From Enoplosus armatus (Eukaryota > Chordata > Actinopteri > Centrarchiformes > Enoplosidae), in contig NC_092180.1 in NCBI RefSeq assembly GCF_043641665.1, positions 9,913,891-9,977,890 of the forward strand: a stretch of 64,000 bases of DNA, written 5' to 3'. The notes under the pieces are model-generated. The model was not told the origin of the DNA and made no database searches. It saw only the letters and a list, made by a program, of their open reading frames with translations. Positions 24,973 through 37,920 of the stretch are shown here, one piece after another. Positions within the stretch are counted from its first letter, which is position 1. Each line of letters opens with the position of its first letter. The position numbers and the translations under genes are program-made.

Positions 24973-27624
24973 TGCTGGCCTGTACCCTTAAGAGGTGGGA
25001 TTGATTTTAAAGCCATTTTCAAAGGATAGGCAGCAAACATTTCAATCATATTTTGTATTATGCTATTTGCAAGTCCCTACCCCCTCTACTCAACTCCATT
25101 TTCTGCCTACCCCTCTCTTCATTTATGTCCATCACAGACAGATACAAACTCACCTGGGAGTCTGTGAGTGAGGAACCTCTGATGCGTTCCACATTGCTGC
25201 CTCCCTGATTGCACTGTTTACAGCCAAAGACAACTGCAGCTTGGTGCAGTGGAGGATAATTAGGCCTATGCTTTGGTGTGCTTGTGCTATATGAGTAATC
25301 TGTCGGGCAGAAAAGGCAACCGGCCAACAGTTATTTACCTGTGGCATATGTTGACGTACAGCGATTGGATAAGTGTCAACTCAGAGAGAGTTGAAGAGTC
25401 ACTCACTTTGGCCTAGTTAATTCTGGGTTATTTCTGGGCAAGAGTTTAGCTTTAGGAATCGGGTTATGATTGAGGTTGTGTTCTAAGTGAAGTTTAGGGT
25501 TTATGTTAATGTTATGGAATGGGTTGTAATTTAAAAGAATTTCAGTGTTTAGGAAAATAAGTATACTCACAGTTTCACTGACATGACAACAACAAGGTGC
25601 TGCATTTCCATGCAGATAACATGTTCAGGGAACCACCTGAGCTGTGCAGGACTGTTTCACATTTACCACTGTTCTATTGTTGTTTCTAAACAATCAAATC
25701 ACAAACTGTGCACTAGTAATTTACCATTTACCATTAATTTTTCACAGCAACAGCCATGCTACCCGACTCCTTCTGTTCCCAACTAAATGGACCATCTGGG
25801 TAAACACTAATTCTCACTTAACTGCTAAAAACACTGACCCTCACCTGTATGGACATCAGCCACATTGAACAATTTGTCCCCGTTTCTAAACAAAAGGAAG
25901 CCGACATGATAGCTTCACATCCAACTGGAAGTGCAGCTACACTATCAATTTAAAAAAATGTTTCAAATCCTTTTTAAACCAATTTCCCAAACTGGTAAAA
26001 GTGAAGACTTCCAATCAATGAATGAATGGTTTTATAATAATAATAATAATAATCATAATAATAATAATAATTTTGCATTTTAGGTCCAGTGTGTGTGTCT
26101 CATTTTTTTCTCAACCACGCATTTTACCCTGTCTATATATCCATCCGTCCATTTTCTGTATATACATCAAACAATTTTTATGTTATTTTATGGAGTTAAT
26201 TAGTTCAGTGATTTCCCATTCTGTACTATTTAGGTGCCACAACAGTCCACATCAGCCAATAGACTAAAAATACAGAAGCAGCTGAATTGAGTAACTGAGC
26301 CAAACAGAACTGCATATTCTGAAAACGTCAGCACTGAAGTGAAGTGCATAATATCTTAAATGCAATTTAAATCTGACTTAGGTAAAGCTTTATCAAATGT
26401 AAGCATGTAAAGTTTTAAAATATCTAACTCACCAGTTACATTTTTTTTCTGCTCATCTTTAAAACAAAATCTTTCAGTAAAGTCCAACTGATGACCTAAG
26501 TCATATTCCAGAGACATTTAAATGTTGTTCACACATTATTGTAAATTTTTTGATCAGGTCAAGTTTGGAGAGGGAGCAAGGCACCAGTTGCATTTGATAC
26601 AGTCGGATAGATCCTTAGGCTGATATCCACGTTTGGGAAAACATTGTATAGTTCCTTCTTCTTAAGCAGAATGATTAAATCCAGCAGTGAGGTAATTTTA
26701 GCATTTATTTCAGGTAAATGTTGTTCCAGATCACAGCTGTACTTCCTTTATAAAATGCAAGCTGTAAGAACTCCACTCAGAAAACATCCTTTCCAGTCAG
26801 AACATCTCAGGTATGTGTCATCAGCGACAACAAAAGCTGAAAATGTCAAAGCTTAGTAAAAGTAAATATTTATGGCAGGGCTGTTGTATTGGATTGCATT
26901 AGGTTGTACATGTGTTCCCAATAAAGTGCTTGCTGAGAGTATATTAAATAATATAAAATTATATCTAAAATTTGGTAGAATCACCCAAATCACCCAATCT
27001 TGTTATTTTTCTACACATAACACTGTTTGAAGTATCATGCTATTTTCATTACATTATTATAAAAGAGAAACCTGAGCTGCAAAAGTTACTCTTTGAAAGT
27101 CTGCAAAATCTGTTTGTGATTTCATAGTTTGGTTTTGTCTCGACTTGGAAGACATGGTCTCTGCACGTGCACTATTAATGGGTGTAATATATGAACTGAA
27201 CCTCAGTTATCCTCAGGAACTGAAAATCTTCTTTGAAGTACTTCAGAAGCTATTCCTTCAATTGGATTCTTGCAGACTCAACCAAGTTACAGATTCTTAA
27301 GAACAAACTGTATGTATGAGCCCACCATTGATTTGGATGATGAATGTTCCGTGATATAGGACAAATTATATTTTGGAAACTGAATAAAATGATTACCTGC
27401 TTGAAAATTGAAAAACTACACTTCAGGAAAAATAACCAATTATTTGGCAAACTTTTGGAAAATTACTACCACAAGTGAAAAGTGGTAGTCTAATGGTACT
27501 ACCAAGTGACAAGTGCAAGCTGCACCAAAAACAACAGCAAGGAATGTGGATTGTCAGGCCATCTTGCATATAGCATCTTGCAGATTTTTATGTTGCATCA
27601 CTGAAACTATCTTTTATTATATCA
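24973..27624. other. Non-coding DNA, no gene seen
   Basis: No exon-like frame or transposon protein was recognised. Around 26139 there is ATCCATCCGTCCATTTTCTG, a motif often seen next to fish repeats, but too short to assign. Confidence 0.5.
26035..26071. repeat. (TAA)n microsatellite with one interruption
   Basis: About twelve TAA units interrupted once by a C. Confidence 0.9.
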
Positions 27625-27890
27625 AGGGCTGCAATTAATGTTCATCATTGATTAATCTGTTGATTATTTTTTCTATTAATCGATTAGTGATTTGAACAGT
27701 TCACATCCCAAAGATATGCGGTTTACTGTCATAGAAGACTAAAGAAACCAGAAAATATTCACATTTAAGAAACTGGAACCAGAGAATTTTGGCCTTTTTT
27801 TATTTTTAGAAATGACTCAAAGTGATTGATTCTTCAAAATAGTTGCCGATTAATTTTCTGTCAATTGACAAAACGATTAATTGACTTCAT
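27625..27890 (+). mobile_element. Short non-autonomous hAT-like repeat
   Basis: Begins AGGGCTGCAATTAATG, then ATTAATCGATTAGTG, later ACTGTCATAGAAGACTAAAG, AACCAGAAAATATTCAC and GATTAATTTTCTGTC. This block order is one I know from a very common teleost short element whose ends resemble hAT inverted repeats (AGGGCTGCAA). The left end is clear; the expected complementary right end is diverged, so the true boundary and any duplication are uncertain. It has no coding capacity. Confidence 0.65.
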
Positions 27891-28044
27891 TTGAGTAAAC
27901 ATAAATATCTCTTGTTGATCAGAATTCATTTCTTTAGTTGGCTCGATTCACTATCTGTTACTGTAATGCAAATTCATTAACTTGCTTTTAACAAACCTAA
28001 TATTTTTTCATGGAACTTGTTGATGAAATAAATTTAATTAAAGT

Positions 28045-29045
28045 CAATGTTTCAGTTTTTTGAGTGTGCAGAGCATACACTCAAGGCGTGCTGTTGCAGA
28101 GCTGTATTCTTTAGCTACTGAAATTGTTTTTGCCCTGGCCTCAAATTCTCCTAACTTGTCACAGAGAGCCACAACAAAATCTTTATGAGAACTAAATCCA
28201 CTTTCTGTTGGGAACTGAGTTTTCAGTTGATTTGAGATGGAGTCACATTTTTGCAAGACTATTCTAAAAGACGCACAGAAAGGGCCATTCCAGTTGCTCC
28301 ATTTTAACTAATGTGCACGCCTCGTCTCTAGTTGTTCAGTGTTCCTCAGCTATTTTATTCAGACCTTAATATTTGCGTAATTCAGGTAAAGGGCCTTAGT
28401 GGCCCAAGCATGAGCTGACCATCTGCCTTTTACAGTCTCAATGTGTTTGTTTTCATTTTGTTCAAGCCCATTTGTAATAAGAAGTTGAATACTACCTGGA
28501 CCACACTAAAGTAGCAGCAATCAACGCTACACACTCGACAAGATTTAGTGAGTGAGCGGCACATGGAATCCACTCAGCAAGAGCATTAACTTCTTGAATT
28601 CGGGTCCTCAGTCCTTTATAGACTCCACTCATGTTGCTGGTGTTATTGTAACACTTTCACCTACAATTAATAATGTCCAAATTCAAATCGTTAAGAACAT
28701 TTGTGACACATTTAAACAGGGACTCCCCAGTAATGCTAAAAATAGGCAATAAATCTGTCCCTCATGTGATTCCTAAACAATAAAAGTTAGTTGATCAATA
28801 TGAGTAAAATCAGGAGAAACAACCACAACCAAGATGTATTTGGCATTTTGCACTTGCATTATGACTTCCGCTTGAACTCGCTGACCCACCAGAGAAATAA
28901 AATCCTCACATATACAAGCTAGCAGAAAAGATGGTGTTCCTCTGCTGTTGTTTCTATAATTCATCATGTGTTCAGCGAGAATCAAACTTACAAAGAAACT
29001 TTAAGATCATAAGATAATTCCCGTTATAGGGAGAGTCTTTGAGTT
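28045..29045 (-). pseudogene. Relic hAT transposase (ZMYM1/ZNF862-like lineage)
   Basis: Read on the minus strand from right to left: DSPYNGNYLMILKFLCKF (about 29040-28990), EHMMNYRNNSRGTPSFLLA, then HIDQLTFIV (near 28775), EGQIYCLFLALLGSP, then YNNTSNMSGVYKGLRTRIQE and LAEWIPCAAHSLNLV (28645-28520), and RWSAHAWATKALYLNYANI (about 28430-28375). This is the order of the catalytic core in hAT transposases, which cut and paste element DNA. Stops and frame changes break it (for example right after HIDQLTFIV), and the aspartate usually preceding the Ser/Thr-Pro-Asp motif reads as valine. The C-terminal dimerisation region is missing and the N-terminal part beyond 29045 is unclear. I found no terminal repeats. 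Confidence 0.8.
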
Positions 29046-32000
29046 GGGAGTCTACACTGTGAGTTCTGGCTAGCCAGGAAGGGGTGGCATTGCAATGCAC
29101 CTTTCATACTCCGTAAAACCGATGTCAAATTTCACAATTACAAACAAAACAAAAGTAAAAGCAAATTTAACATCTCTAAACAACTAGCAGAAAAAAATTT
29201 ACATTTTGGCAGTGGGTGGGGGTCAACACAACTATTCCCTCTCTACGTTTTCACCATTTCTGAGAGAACGTGATGACATATTTTTATTTTGACACAACAA
29301 CGATGCCTTTACTCACTTGCCTTCTGTTATGGACCGCCAAAGAACAATACCTGTTGATGCCATGTCACAGGTGACTGTAATTCCAGGATTTTCTTCATCT
29401 TTATTTGCCTCTGTTTTGGTGGTCCTCCCGTTGGATCATCATAACTTCATAGAGCTCACTGAGGCCCCTCGGCTGGTGAGGCCCCCGACTGGTGAGGCCC
29501 TATTCTGCGGCCTATGTAGCCTATGCTTTACTCTTTTTACCTTTACTCTTGTGGACGTTGTGCATGTTTACTAGATTCATTACTGTGCTATACTTTCTAT
29601 AGTGACTTAATATTGATCTTTCACTGGTGATACTTTGTTTCCTCTTGGCATGAAGCACAATGCTAATCTGAAAACTAATTTGATAGCTAGTCTATACTTT
29701 TGTCAATACAGTTTCCTTGTTACTGTACTAATTCATTTTTACAATAACATTGTCTTTGGTCTTACAATTGTTTTTGGAATGTCATTGTTTTCTGATTTGT
29801 AATCACTACCATTGAATTTGTCGTCTAATACTGTTTTCACAGTTTCACCATTCATTCATTCATTCAAAACTTACAAGGCAATACACTGCAACCTTTACTG
29901 GAGGTGTGTTAATCTTGCTGCATAGCTTGCTGCATAGCTGTGCACCTACACGCATAGTGAGGATAGAAGACTCCCTGAAATGGCTTTATGTTTGCTTGCT
30001 AGACAGATCCAGCTAGGTGAGCATCATATTTGAATTATTTCTCAAAATGTATTGAAAGAGCTCTTATTCTTTTTTAATAAGGAACATACGGTATATATGC
30101 CAGAGAGCTAAGAAACATTTGGAAGAGGGAAGACAAAAAGGGGGAAGAAAAAAATTGGGAAGAATAAAAGAAAAGATTATCATATACTTAGGCTTCGACT
30201 TCACCTTATCTGTGATCTCTTTTATGCATTCATTTGGATGGTTATAGTTGTTCTGAGGTTATACTACCTTCAAAGCATTAGAGAAAACTCCCCACAATAA
30301 AAACAATATGAGAGTTTATTGACTTGACCCTGCATAGAGAGGTCAGAATCCAAGGTCAGCTTCATAGGTAGAGCTGGTAGAGATCAAGTATCTTGCTCAA
30401 CAACACTTCAGTAGGGCAGATGCATGCTGACATGTCCTTGTTGGAGCACGATCTCGGAGCACACTCCCACCCTGCTGTACATTGTTGAATTACACATCCA
30501 AAGCCGGAGACATGAAGAAATAGTATGGGTCTTTGATATTACAGTTCTTTAATTCAGAAACTGTAGATTATTTTAGGCACAGTCATCAGGAACTTTCAAG
30601 ACAGAAAATGTTTTATTTGAACATTGTCTGATCGGGATGGGAACCTCTTACAGTAAAACTTTTTAGCTCAGTATGCAGTTGAAAGACTGTATTAACTGCA
30701 TTCCTGTGACATAGTTGTATGAGATTATGACTACTTTAATTTGTGAGTAACCAAACATAAATCAAATGCCATGCCACACTAGTGAAAGTTTAAATAGAAT
30801 TTAAACCGCTGGAATGTTATCAGTGGTGTCAAACAAGGTCAGTTGTTTTCACAGTGGAACGTGTACAGTATAGAAACTCGCTCCATTAGCAGAAAGCTGC
30901 CTTCACTAGTAGCATCTCTGAATACTGATGTAATGTATTCCAAACCCTCCCCTTGAGTTCTGCCACATCAGCTGCTGAGCGGTTCTTTGATGTTTCTGTT
31001 GTAAAAGCAGTACAGTCTCAGGACCCCTTTGATTGTGTGAAATGTGCTGTGTGTTCGCTATTAAACATCTGTTAGCAATTTTAGTCTTTTAGATGAAGGT
31101 TGGGGTACCAATGTTGACCTGTGGTCTATCTCTTCTTTGTTGGACTGTGTTTGAGCTTCTTTTTAACTATGAAATTTCACCTGATAAGCAAAAGTCTGGA
31201 TTTTTCCTGAAGAGAAAGTCACCATTGCCATACATTTAAATCCCAAGTTGAATCCTTTGTCACCCTGGTTTCACAGGATGACATCCTGTGTCACTGATGA
31301 AACAAAGGTGATGATGCAGGTTGCCAAGACACTGTACAGTTGGCACACCTTACTTTAATTAACTAAATGTGCTTCTTTAATATACTGTACTATCAGAGCA
31401 TCAAGCAAAGTGTACTAAACAATAGTACACAACTACATTTATACTTTTCTTTCATTTCTTTTGTTTACATAAATCAGTAAGAATGTATGTTTGTTTGAGC
31501 TTCCTCTGTAAAGTTTCTATTAAAGATATAACTGAATCCCTGGTTTGTGAGTGGCAATACTGGCATTGCTGTGCTGCTGGCATTTCCCTCTATCTGTAAC
31601 AGAATGACCCACAGGCAAAAAGAAAATGCATCATGCTAGATACTGATATATTTGAGAGCTGAGGATGCCTTTTAAAATTATGTGTTCGGTGCAGGTAGAT
31701 GTAGAAGTACATGTAGACCGTAAACAACCCAAATTACCTTTGCATGTGGTGACTTAAGATTCAGTTTCTTCATTTAACTGAATTAAGTATTTCAAAAATG
31801 TGCTTTTATTATCTTTCTCTCATGAAGGACATGACCCTAAACGCTCTCTCAATCTAGCTAAGTAGATTAGATGTTTATACAAGGCACATGGTACTCAGTG
31901 AGTACCTCATTTCCAGTATTAGATTTGAAGGAGTGCAGATGACCCACATTTGACCCAGTCTGTATAGAAACAAAAGGCAAAATCATGTCTCAAGCTGGAG

Positions 32001-34907
32001 GAAGAGGAGGTATATGTAATGGGCCAGTCTACCTGTTGGCTAACAGTGAGACTGAAATTAACGTTTTATAAGCCCCCGTCTCACTGTCAAGTTGAAGTTA
32101 CTTGAAAAACATAAAGGAAACTGATTGCCTTAAAACATTTAAGTAATCTGTAATGTTCCTATATTTTATTTGGACCATTGGCTCTGTGATACAAACTGGC
32201 TTGCCGTTTGCAAGTTACTTCATCAGCTAGCGTTCTGACCAACGCCAGATCCATGCCGTATAGCTAAGTTACAGTGAGCTGGCTAAACCGAACATTACCT
32301 TAGCTCAGGTTACAGTTAGAGTTGTCCACCCCTGCCTTGCATCGCTCTTGGCCAGTAGAAGACAATCGTTAGTTACACATTGGGGTTGAGCGATATGTTA
32401 AGTTTTTTCAGCAGTCAGCCCAACAGCCGGCGATTGCCAATATTCACGCAGGTGTGTTTGTGCAGCGAGCAGAATACAGCACGGGCAACCCCCATGGATG
32501 TGCCCTCCACAAACTCTCTTAGCTTCTTTCAGTCTTATAAATAAACTCACAAAACGACTTCCTTATTAAACAATAAATTACAACCGCATGCCTTCTGAAT
32601 TCAAGTTTCTCTCTTTCACCGGACTAAGACTAGCTTATTGCCTTGTGAACTCATCATAAAACACACGCAACAAAAATTCTAAGTTAAATATAGGCAAATT
32701 AACATATTTGATTAAAGCTGCAGTTATATATTTCAGCTTTATTTAAATGACTCCAAAAGAAACTGCAGCCCTGACATATGGTCTCCTTATACATTGGTTG
32801 TGGCTATAACATTATCCAGCACTGAGAAACATTTTCAACCCCAACTCCAAGATGTACATTCACTGACAATTAAGCCCTGTTCTGGTCATCACAAAAGCAA
32901 CAGTTTTATGGGGTAATGGATCACATTATCAGTGTTTTTGGAATACTGATTTAGTGTTTTAGTTTTCCAAAAAAATATGTTGAAGATTTCCTGAATGGAG
33001 CAGTGACAGCATTATCCAGTTCTATGTGGATCATAATGATAAAGATAGGTTCACACTGATGCATGCCATGATACTGTATCACTAAACAATTTTCCAAGCC
33101 TATTTGAATAATGCTCAGAGGAAAGCAAAGGGATTCATTAAAACCTTTGTTGACTAAATCTGTTAAAACTAAGACTTGCTGAAATGTCAACGTAACAAGT
33201 TGTGAATCTGAAAGATAATCATGTTGCATTGTTCAACTGCCACAAATATCACAAGAGATTTAAATTTATAAAACATATAACAGGTATAGAGACAAATGAA
33301 TCAAGCTCTTTTCTACAAAAACCTTTCTCGTGAAAACATTATGTCAACAGTGGCAAGCCTATTTTTTGTGTTGCTATGGTGTGATTTACACAGCTTCGTT
33401 AAGTGTGTGTAGTATTTTTCTAGTCATACGTTTAGGCTGAGAATGTTTGTGGGTCGCTCTAATTAGTTGCTTGTCCCACCAGCTATCTCTCTGATGTGGT
33501 AATGTGTGTTATGGATCGTGAGTGTGCTAACGGAATTGTAAACAAGTTTATTGTGCTCGGTTTGTGTTAAGTTGGAAAGTAAAATCGCAATTTTCTGTAT
33601 TTGTTCGGTGTTGTTAGTTTAGTTTTTTTTGTAAAGATATTGTGGCTTGCAAGGTGCCTTGTGTTGTTACAGTGAATGAAAAGCAACAAGCACAGTGAAA
33701 TCCAATGCAGGTACTGTATGGCAAGTACTGTAGAAAGCATTTGATTGTGGCTGGCAGCGTCAGATGTGTGTATTCCAGATCTCTAAACCTGATGTACTGC
33801 TGTGAATTGTGTGTGATGATAAGTAACTATATATTTTTTCTCCTTTGGCTGAATAAATGTATAAATAATGATAGTACTAATAATAGACTTTCAGCCCTGT
33901 ATACATGGCTCCATAGGTAGTATTTAATTCCCCATTTACTTCCTCATAACACTGTTTAAAATTGTTATTTATTTGGTCAAAAGATAAAAATTATCGTTTA
34001 ATGGTAGTATATAAGCATTTATTAAAGAATGTTATTATGAAGCATGTTTTCAGGTGGAATGCAATTTGATCCTCCTTATACTTTTTGATTAAAGTCTCTC
34101 TTGTACTGGGGTTGCATCAAACAGGATTGGATCAAAAGAAGATGTTATACTGTACTTTCCAGCCAGCATGAACACAGGCAGCTAAAAACCCCAGAATGTG
34201 TTCATAGTGTTAGTGTACAGCAAGAAGCTGCAGCACCTTGCAGGCACTCTTTAGAATGCATTTTTTTTTTATTGATGGCAGAGCAAAGTTAAATTTTTCA
34301 GAAATGAGTATGTGTAATGCTGACTAACATCAAGCACAGTAGGGGACACTGGGTTTCTCACAACAGGAAAATGTGGAGAAACTGGTCATTTTAGGGAGAA
34401 GAACTATGTGTAACAGACTGTAATGCTTGAACACTGAATGTAGTTCCAGAAGGCCACCAAAATCAGATCAATTTTTCTATAGCCTACCAACAATATCCTC
34501 AACACATTTCCATTTTATTTACAGTATGGACATGCAAAGCAACATATTTATTGTTCAAACTGCCTGCACTCTTTTGCCTTTATATGCTATTATTAGAATA
34601 AACACATAATTCTTGGCTGAAGTTATATTAGAAAAAAGTCTTAAGATTTCAATGTTATGGATATTTATTTAAATGGTATTACGATATCAAATACTTTTTC
34701 TTTCCTGACACAGGCACCAAGTTATTGTTTTGCTTTTTTTTTATATTTTCCTCCAAAGCTCTTGTACATTAACATTCAAGGTATTTGTGTGTATTAATAT
34801 ATGTGGCTTTCCTAATTTTAAAATAATGTTGGCAGCAGCAAGTTATTTAATTTTTGAACTAAGGAATACAGAAATCCTGAGAAAACTACATCTGCTCCTC
34901 CAGCCTT
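29046..34907. other. Non-coding DNA; possible decayed extension of the hAT relic at its left end
   Basis: The first ~550 bases, with a low-AT patch near 29460-29510, may hold the decayed N-terminal part of the neighbouring transposase, but I could not trace a protein match. The rest shows no exon, repeat protein or RNA gene. A segment near 30320-30470 resembles a common fish repeat pattern but is too weak to call. Confidence 0.45.
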
Positions 34908-35283
34908 ATGCCTAAGGAGAAGACTTTGACAACCACCGAAGGAGAACATCATCAGCTGTGTTTGTGCATAAGCAGCACATTACTGAAACTTTTAACAGAC
35001 TCTGCCTGCAGCCAAAGTGATGACCTCCCCTGCTGTGCGTGTATCACCCGCACATCTGCCACCTTTGCAAATGACGACAAAAGTCTGTTTGATCAGCAAC
35101 GGCAGTCTGAAAGACCAGATAAACTCGGGAAAGATACAACATCGACCCGTTGGGATCAGCTTCAGAGCCGAGTGAAATCCGCTCCATCCCGATCAGCATC
35201 AACGGCCCGGCTTGTCCAACTTGAGCCCCGACCTGCTGCATCCCTTACCAAGACGCTTCAGCCCAGAACAACAGAGGGGTAAC
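34908..35283 (+). CDS. Unrecognised open frame, candidate terminal exon
   Basis: A 124-codon frame ends in TAA at 35280. From about 34998 onwards it is clearly richer in G and C than its surroundings and encodes a polar, Ser/Arg/Gln-rich segment (SLFDQQRQSERPDKLGKD, RVKSAPSRSASTARLVQ). A possible splice acceptor, ACTTTTAACAG, ends at 34998, and CTGCAG follows shortly; AATAAA lies at 35572, so a last exon plus a short 3' UTR is conceivable. Against this, I recognise no family, the other frames and the reverse strand are also fairly open here, and there is no upstream exon. It may equally be a non-coding RNA exon, a regulatory island or chance. Confidence 0.25.
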
Positions 35284-35571
35284 AAGCAACAAACCTTTTC
35301 TTGACTTCTGCAGAATGTTTGAAGCCAAAGCTTATTTTAGCAGATTGTTTTTTTCTTTTGGTTCGTAAAGCTTAGTGTAGTTCTTCCACCATTTAATTGA
35401 TTCATTTTTCTACAATCCATTGATCCAGACTCATTGGTCTTCTGTTGCTGATGACTACATTTCTAATTCATGTTGTATTTATAAGAAATCATTGAATGGG
35501 AAAAATGTACATTCTAATTTGAGATTGACTGATTTGTGAAGACATCTTTAAAAACGTGGTGGTGCCACAAG

Positions 35572-35577
35572 AATAAA
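35572..35577 (+). promoter_or_regulatory. AATAAA, possible polyadenylation signal
   Basis: A canonical hexamer 290 bases after the stop of the open frame at 34908-35283, just before an AT microsatellite. Meaningful only if that frame is transcribed. Confidence 0.25.
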
Positions 35578-35581
35578 GTTA

Positions 35582-35601
35582 ATATATATATATATATATA
35601 C
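35582..35601. repeat. (AT)n microsatellite
   Basis: About nine perfect AT units. Confidence 0.9.
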
Positions 35602-36791
35602 ATTTTTTTTTCTTTTTTTTTACCATGTTTTTGCTTAACTTTGTGTTCCAGTATCACATCCTGTTACATTGAGGGATAAAGACACAAACAGCTGTTTATT
35701 GTTCTACTTTCTATGGGAACAGCTTGCTATGTAGCACTGCTATTTAGCACTACCAACAAAAACAACGTATGTGCACTGTAATGTTCAAAGAAGGGCACAG
35801 TGATTGCAGTAAAAGGCTCAGCAGCAAAGCTGACCACAGATCAGGGGAAATGCCAGGATGATAAAAAAAATAAATAAGTATGGAAATCAATAAAAATGCT
35901 CTTTGGCCTGACAGTTTTCAATGATGATAACTAGGACTCAGGATGTACCAGACAGCATTTTGTTTTGGCCCTGGGTTTGATTGACAAATAATGGCCCCAC
36001 AGTTGTTGTTTTTCTTAGCTCGGCACACAGTGAGTAACAGACACACATCTCACCAGTTTGTGGCATTGGGGAATAATTATAGGGGGCCGCCTGAGGTAAG
36101 GCCTGGCAGAGAGAGTTCGTTAGTGATGAGGGAGAAGGGTGGAGGAGAGAGGCCTGGGAGGGTAGATAGCCTCACACTGCACAACAGAAAAAAGAGCGGG
36201 TTCTTGCTGTAGCTGAGCTCAATGCAAACTAAACACTTTCCTTCAGCAGAACCTCTTTTCCCAGTTCCATTCTACTGCCTGTAGAAATCTCTGTGGCTGT
36301 TACAAAGTGGGAAAAGAAAAGAGCATTGTGATGCCCATGGGCCACCTGTGTCTGTTTGGTATTTAGCTCATTTGTATGGAGGTTTATGTAAAAAGTGCCA
36401 CAAGGGGCTACGTTTGTGCCTGCATGCGTGCACACATGCCTCTTGCTGTTATTTAAATCAACCAAACCACCAGGGACAGTTGCAAATGCAGACTTGTTTG
36501 AAAAAATAAATGCAATTGAATTAATCATGTAAATAAAGCAGGGAAGATGAAGGATGAGGGAAATTCAAATTCATTTAAGGCAAATGGTTTTGAAAACAAT
36601 GGAAGAAAAACACAACATATTATATTCATTCACAATAAACAGACTGCATGCTAAAAGAAAGCTAGACTTGCAGTATTTAAACATGGATACATTTAAAAAA
36701 AGAGATTGCCTATTACTAATACTGTAATGTGATTGAGGTACCCACCAATTTTACTATGTGATAATTGAATATCAAATTTAGAAAAAAATCT

Positions 36792-36806
36792 GGGTTAGGG
36801 TTAGGG
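36792..36806. repeat. Short telomere-like GGGTTAGGGTTAGGG motif
   Basis: About two and a half perfect units; no flanking subtelomeric features. Confidence 0.5.
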
Positions 36807-37499
36807 TGGCCTTTCCCTGTTGTAGGCCAATTTGATACAGCATTGCCAATGATAGTATAAGAAGAAAGAAATCCAGAAGAGCAGGTCAGATGATTCTGTG
36901 AAAGGAAGTTTAAAAAAAAGCAATATAACAAAAAAATCGTTACTCCCACAAGACACAGGCCACAACCCAAACAGTGCCCCCTACACAATGTGATCCTGTA
37001 CAAATACAGCTCCCAAACTATCATCCAACACTCGAGAGACAAATCATAAGCATGCTTCACTGAACACCACAGATGATTTAGTATATATGAAAACTGTAGA
37101 GATGGTGTCTGTGCCATATGGAAAACAAACACAGCTGTAAATGTCCTTTAAGTATATGATTTAGATGAGTAATACAGACAAGGACTTTGAATTTCTGTGT
37201 TTAGGTTGAAAAGCCTCAGATATGCAACTAGAAAAAAACTTTGAACCCCCATGATTGCTTGATGAACAGTTGGACGACAAATGACAAATGAGATTTACTG
37301 CAATTCATCTCAATGGTGTTATCCCTGTTGCCCTGTCTCTCGATGCTCTTAGTTATCAGATGCCATTCTGAACAACAGTGTGAGGGAGCGTTTGAAAGAA
37401 GGGGCAGCATGCTCAAGGGTGAGTTGTCTGGGAAAGGTTGATGTAGTACAGTGCAGGGCTAAATGAAAGTCTCTGCCTCCTGCAGCACCAGGTTAGCTG

Positions 37500-37920
37500 C
37501 AGTTCCTGTAGTTGAGTATTAGCACTGCAACAATCATGGATAGGCATTGGACCCAAAAGTCGCAGGCTGGACAGCTGAGGTTAAGAGGCTTTTTACTTGT
37601 TTGTTGTTCCGGCATAGAGTTGGCAACAGGAAAGCAGGCAGGTAACAGGTAACTAAGAAATAGGCAAGGCAACCTCAGAGGCAAGAACAGTAAGAGTAAG
37701 AAAGCAACCCAGACAATCTGACAAATTACATATATACTCCAACACTAATGAGCTGATTCAAGACAGGAAACTCACTGACGATGTCTAGAGGGCAGGTGTG
37801 GGAGCACATGGTCTAAAAGATAAACACACAATACACAAAAAAACACACAGAAAGACTGGAACACTACTGATACACACACTAAAACGTGAATCACACATAA
37901 ACAGGCCAGGGACATAAGCA
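37500..37920. repeat. Probable interspersed repeat, class unknown
   Basis: The sequence has the style of a widespread teleost repeat: TTGGACCCAAAAGTCGCAGG, a purine-rich middle with AGGCAGGTAACAGGTAAC and GGCAAGGCAACC, ATATATACTCCAACACTAATG, and an end with many ACACACA-type stretches and CAGGCCAGGGACATAAG. I remember the arrangement but cannot name the family, and the window holds no second copy. Boundaries are approximate. Confidence 0.4.

Noticed and set aside
30320..30470. Sequence with CTTGCTCAACAACACTTCAG resembling a known fish repeat block
   Set aside because: Only one short block matches what I remember, with no second copy in the window to confirm it.
31273..31291. Small palindrome CACAGGATGACATCCTGTG
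   Set aside because: Perfect 8-bp arms around 3 bp, but such short palindromes are expected several times in 64 kb.
8511..36806. Two telomere-like fragments (8511 and 36792) as signs of a chromosome fusion
   Set aside because: Each has only two to three units and no subtelomeric context; this is within what chance or repair produces.
36716..37132. 138-codon minus-strand frame
   Set aside because: Hydrophobic translation of AT-rich DNA with no recognisable family, no splice context, and a telomere-like fragment in the middle.
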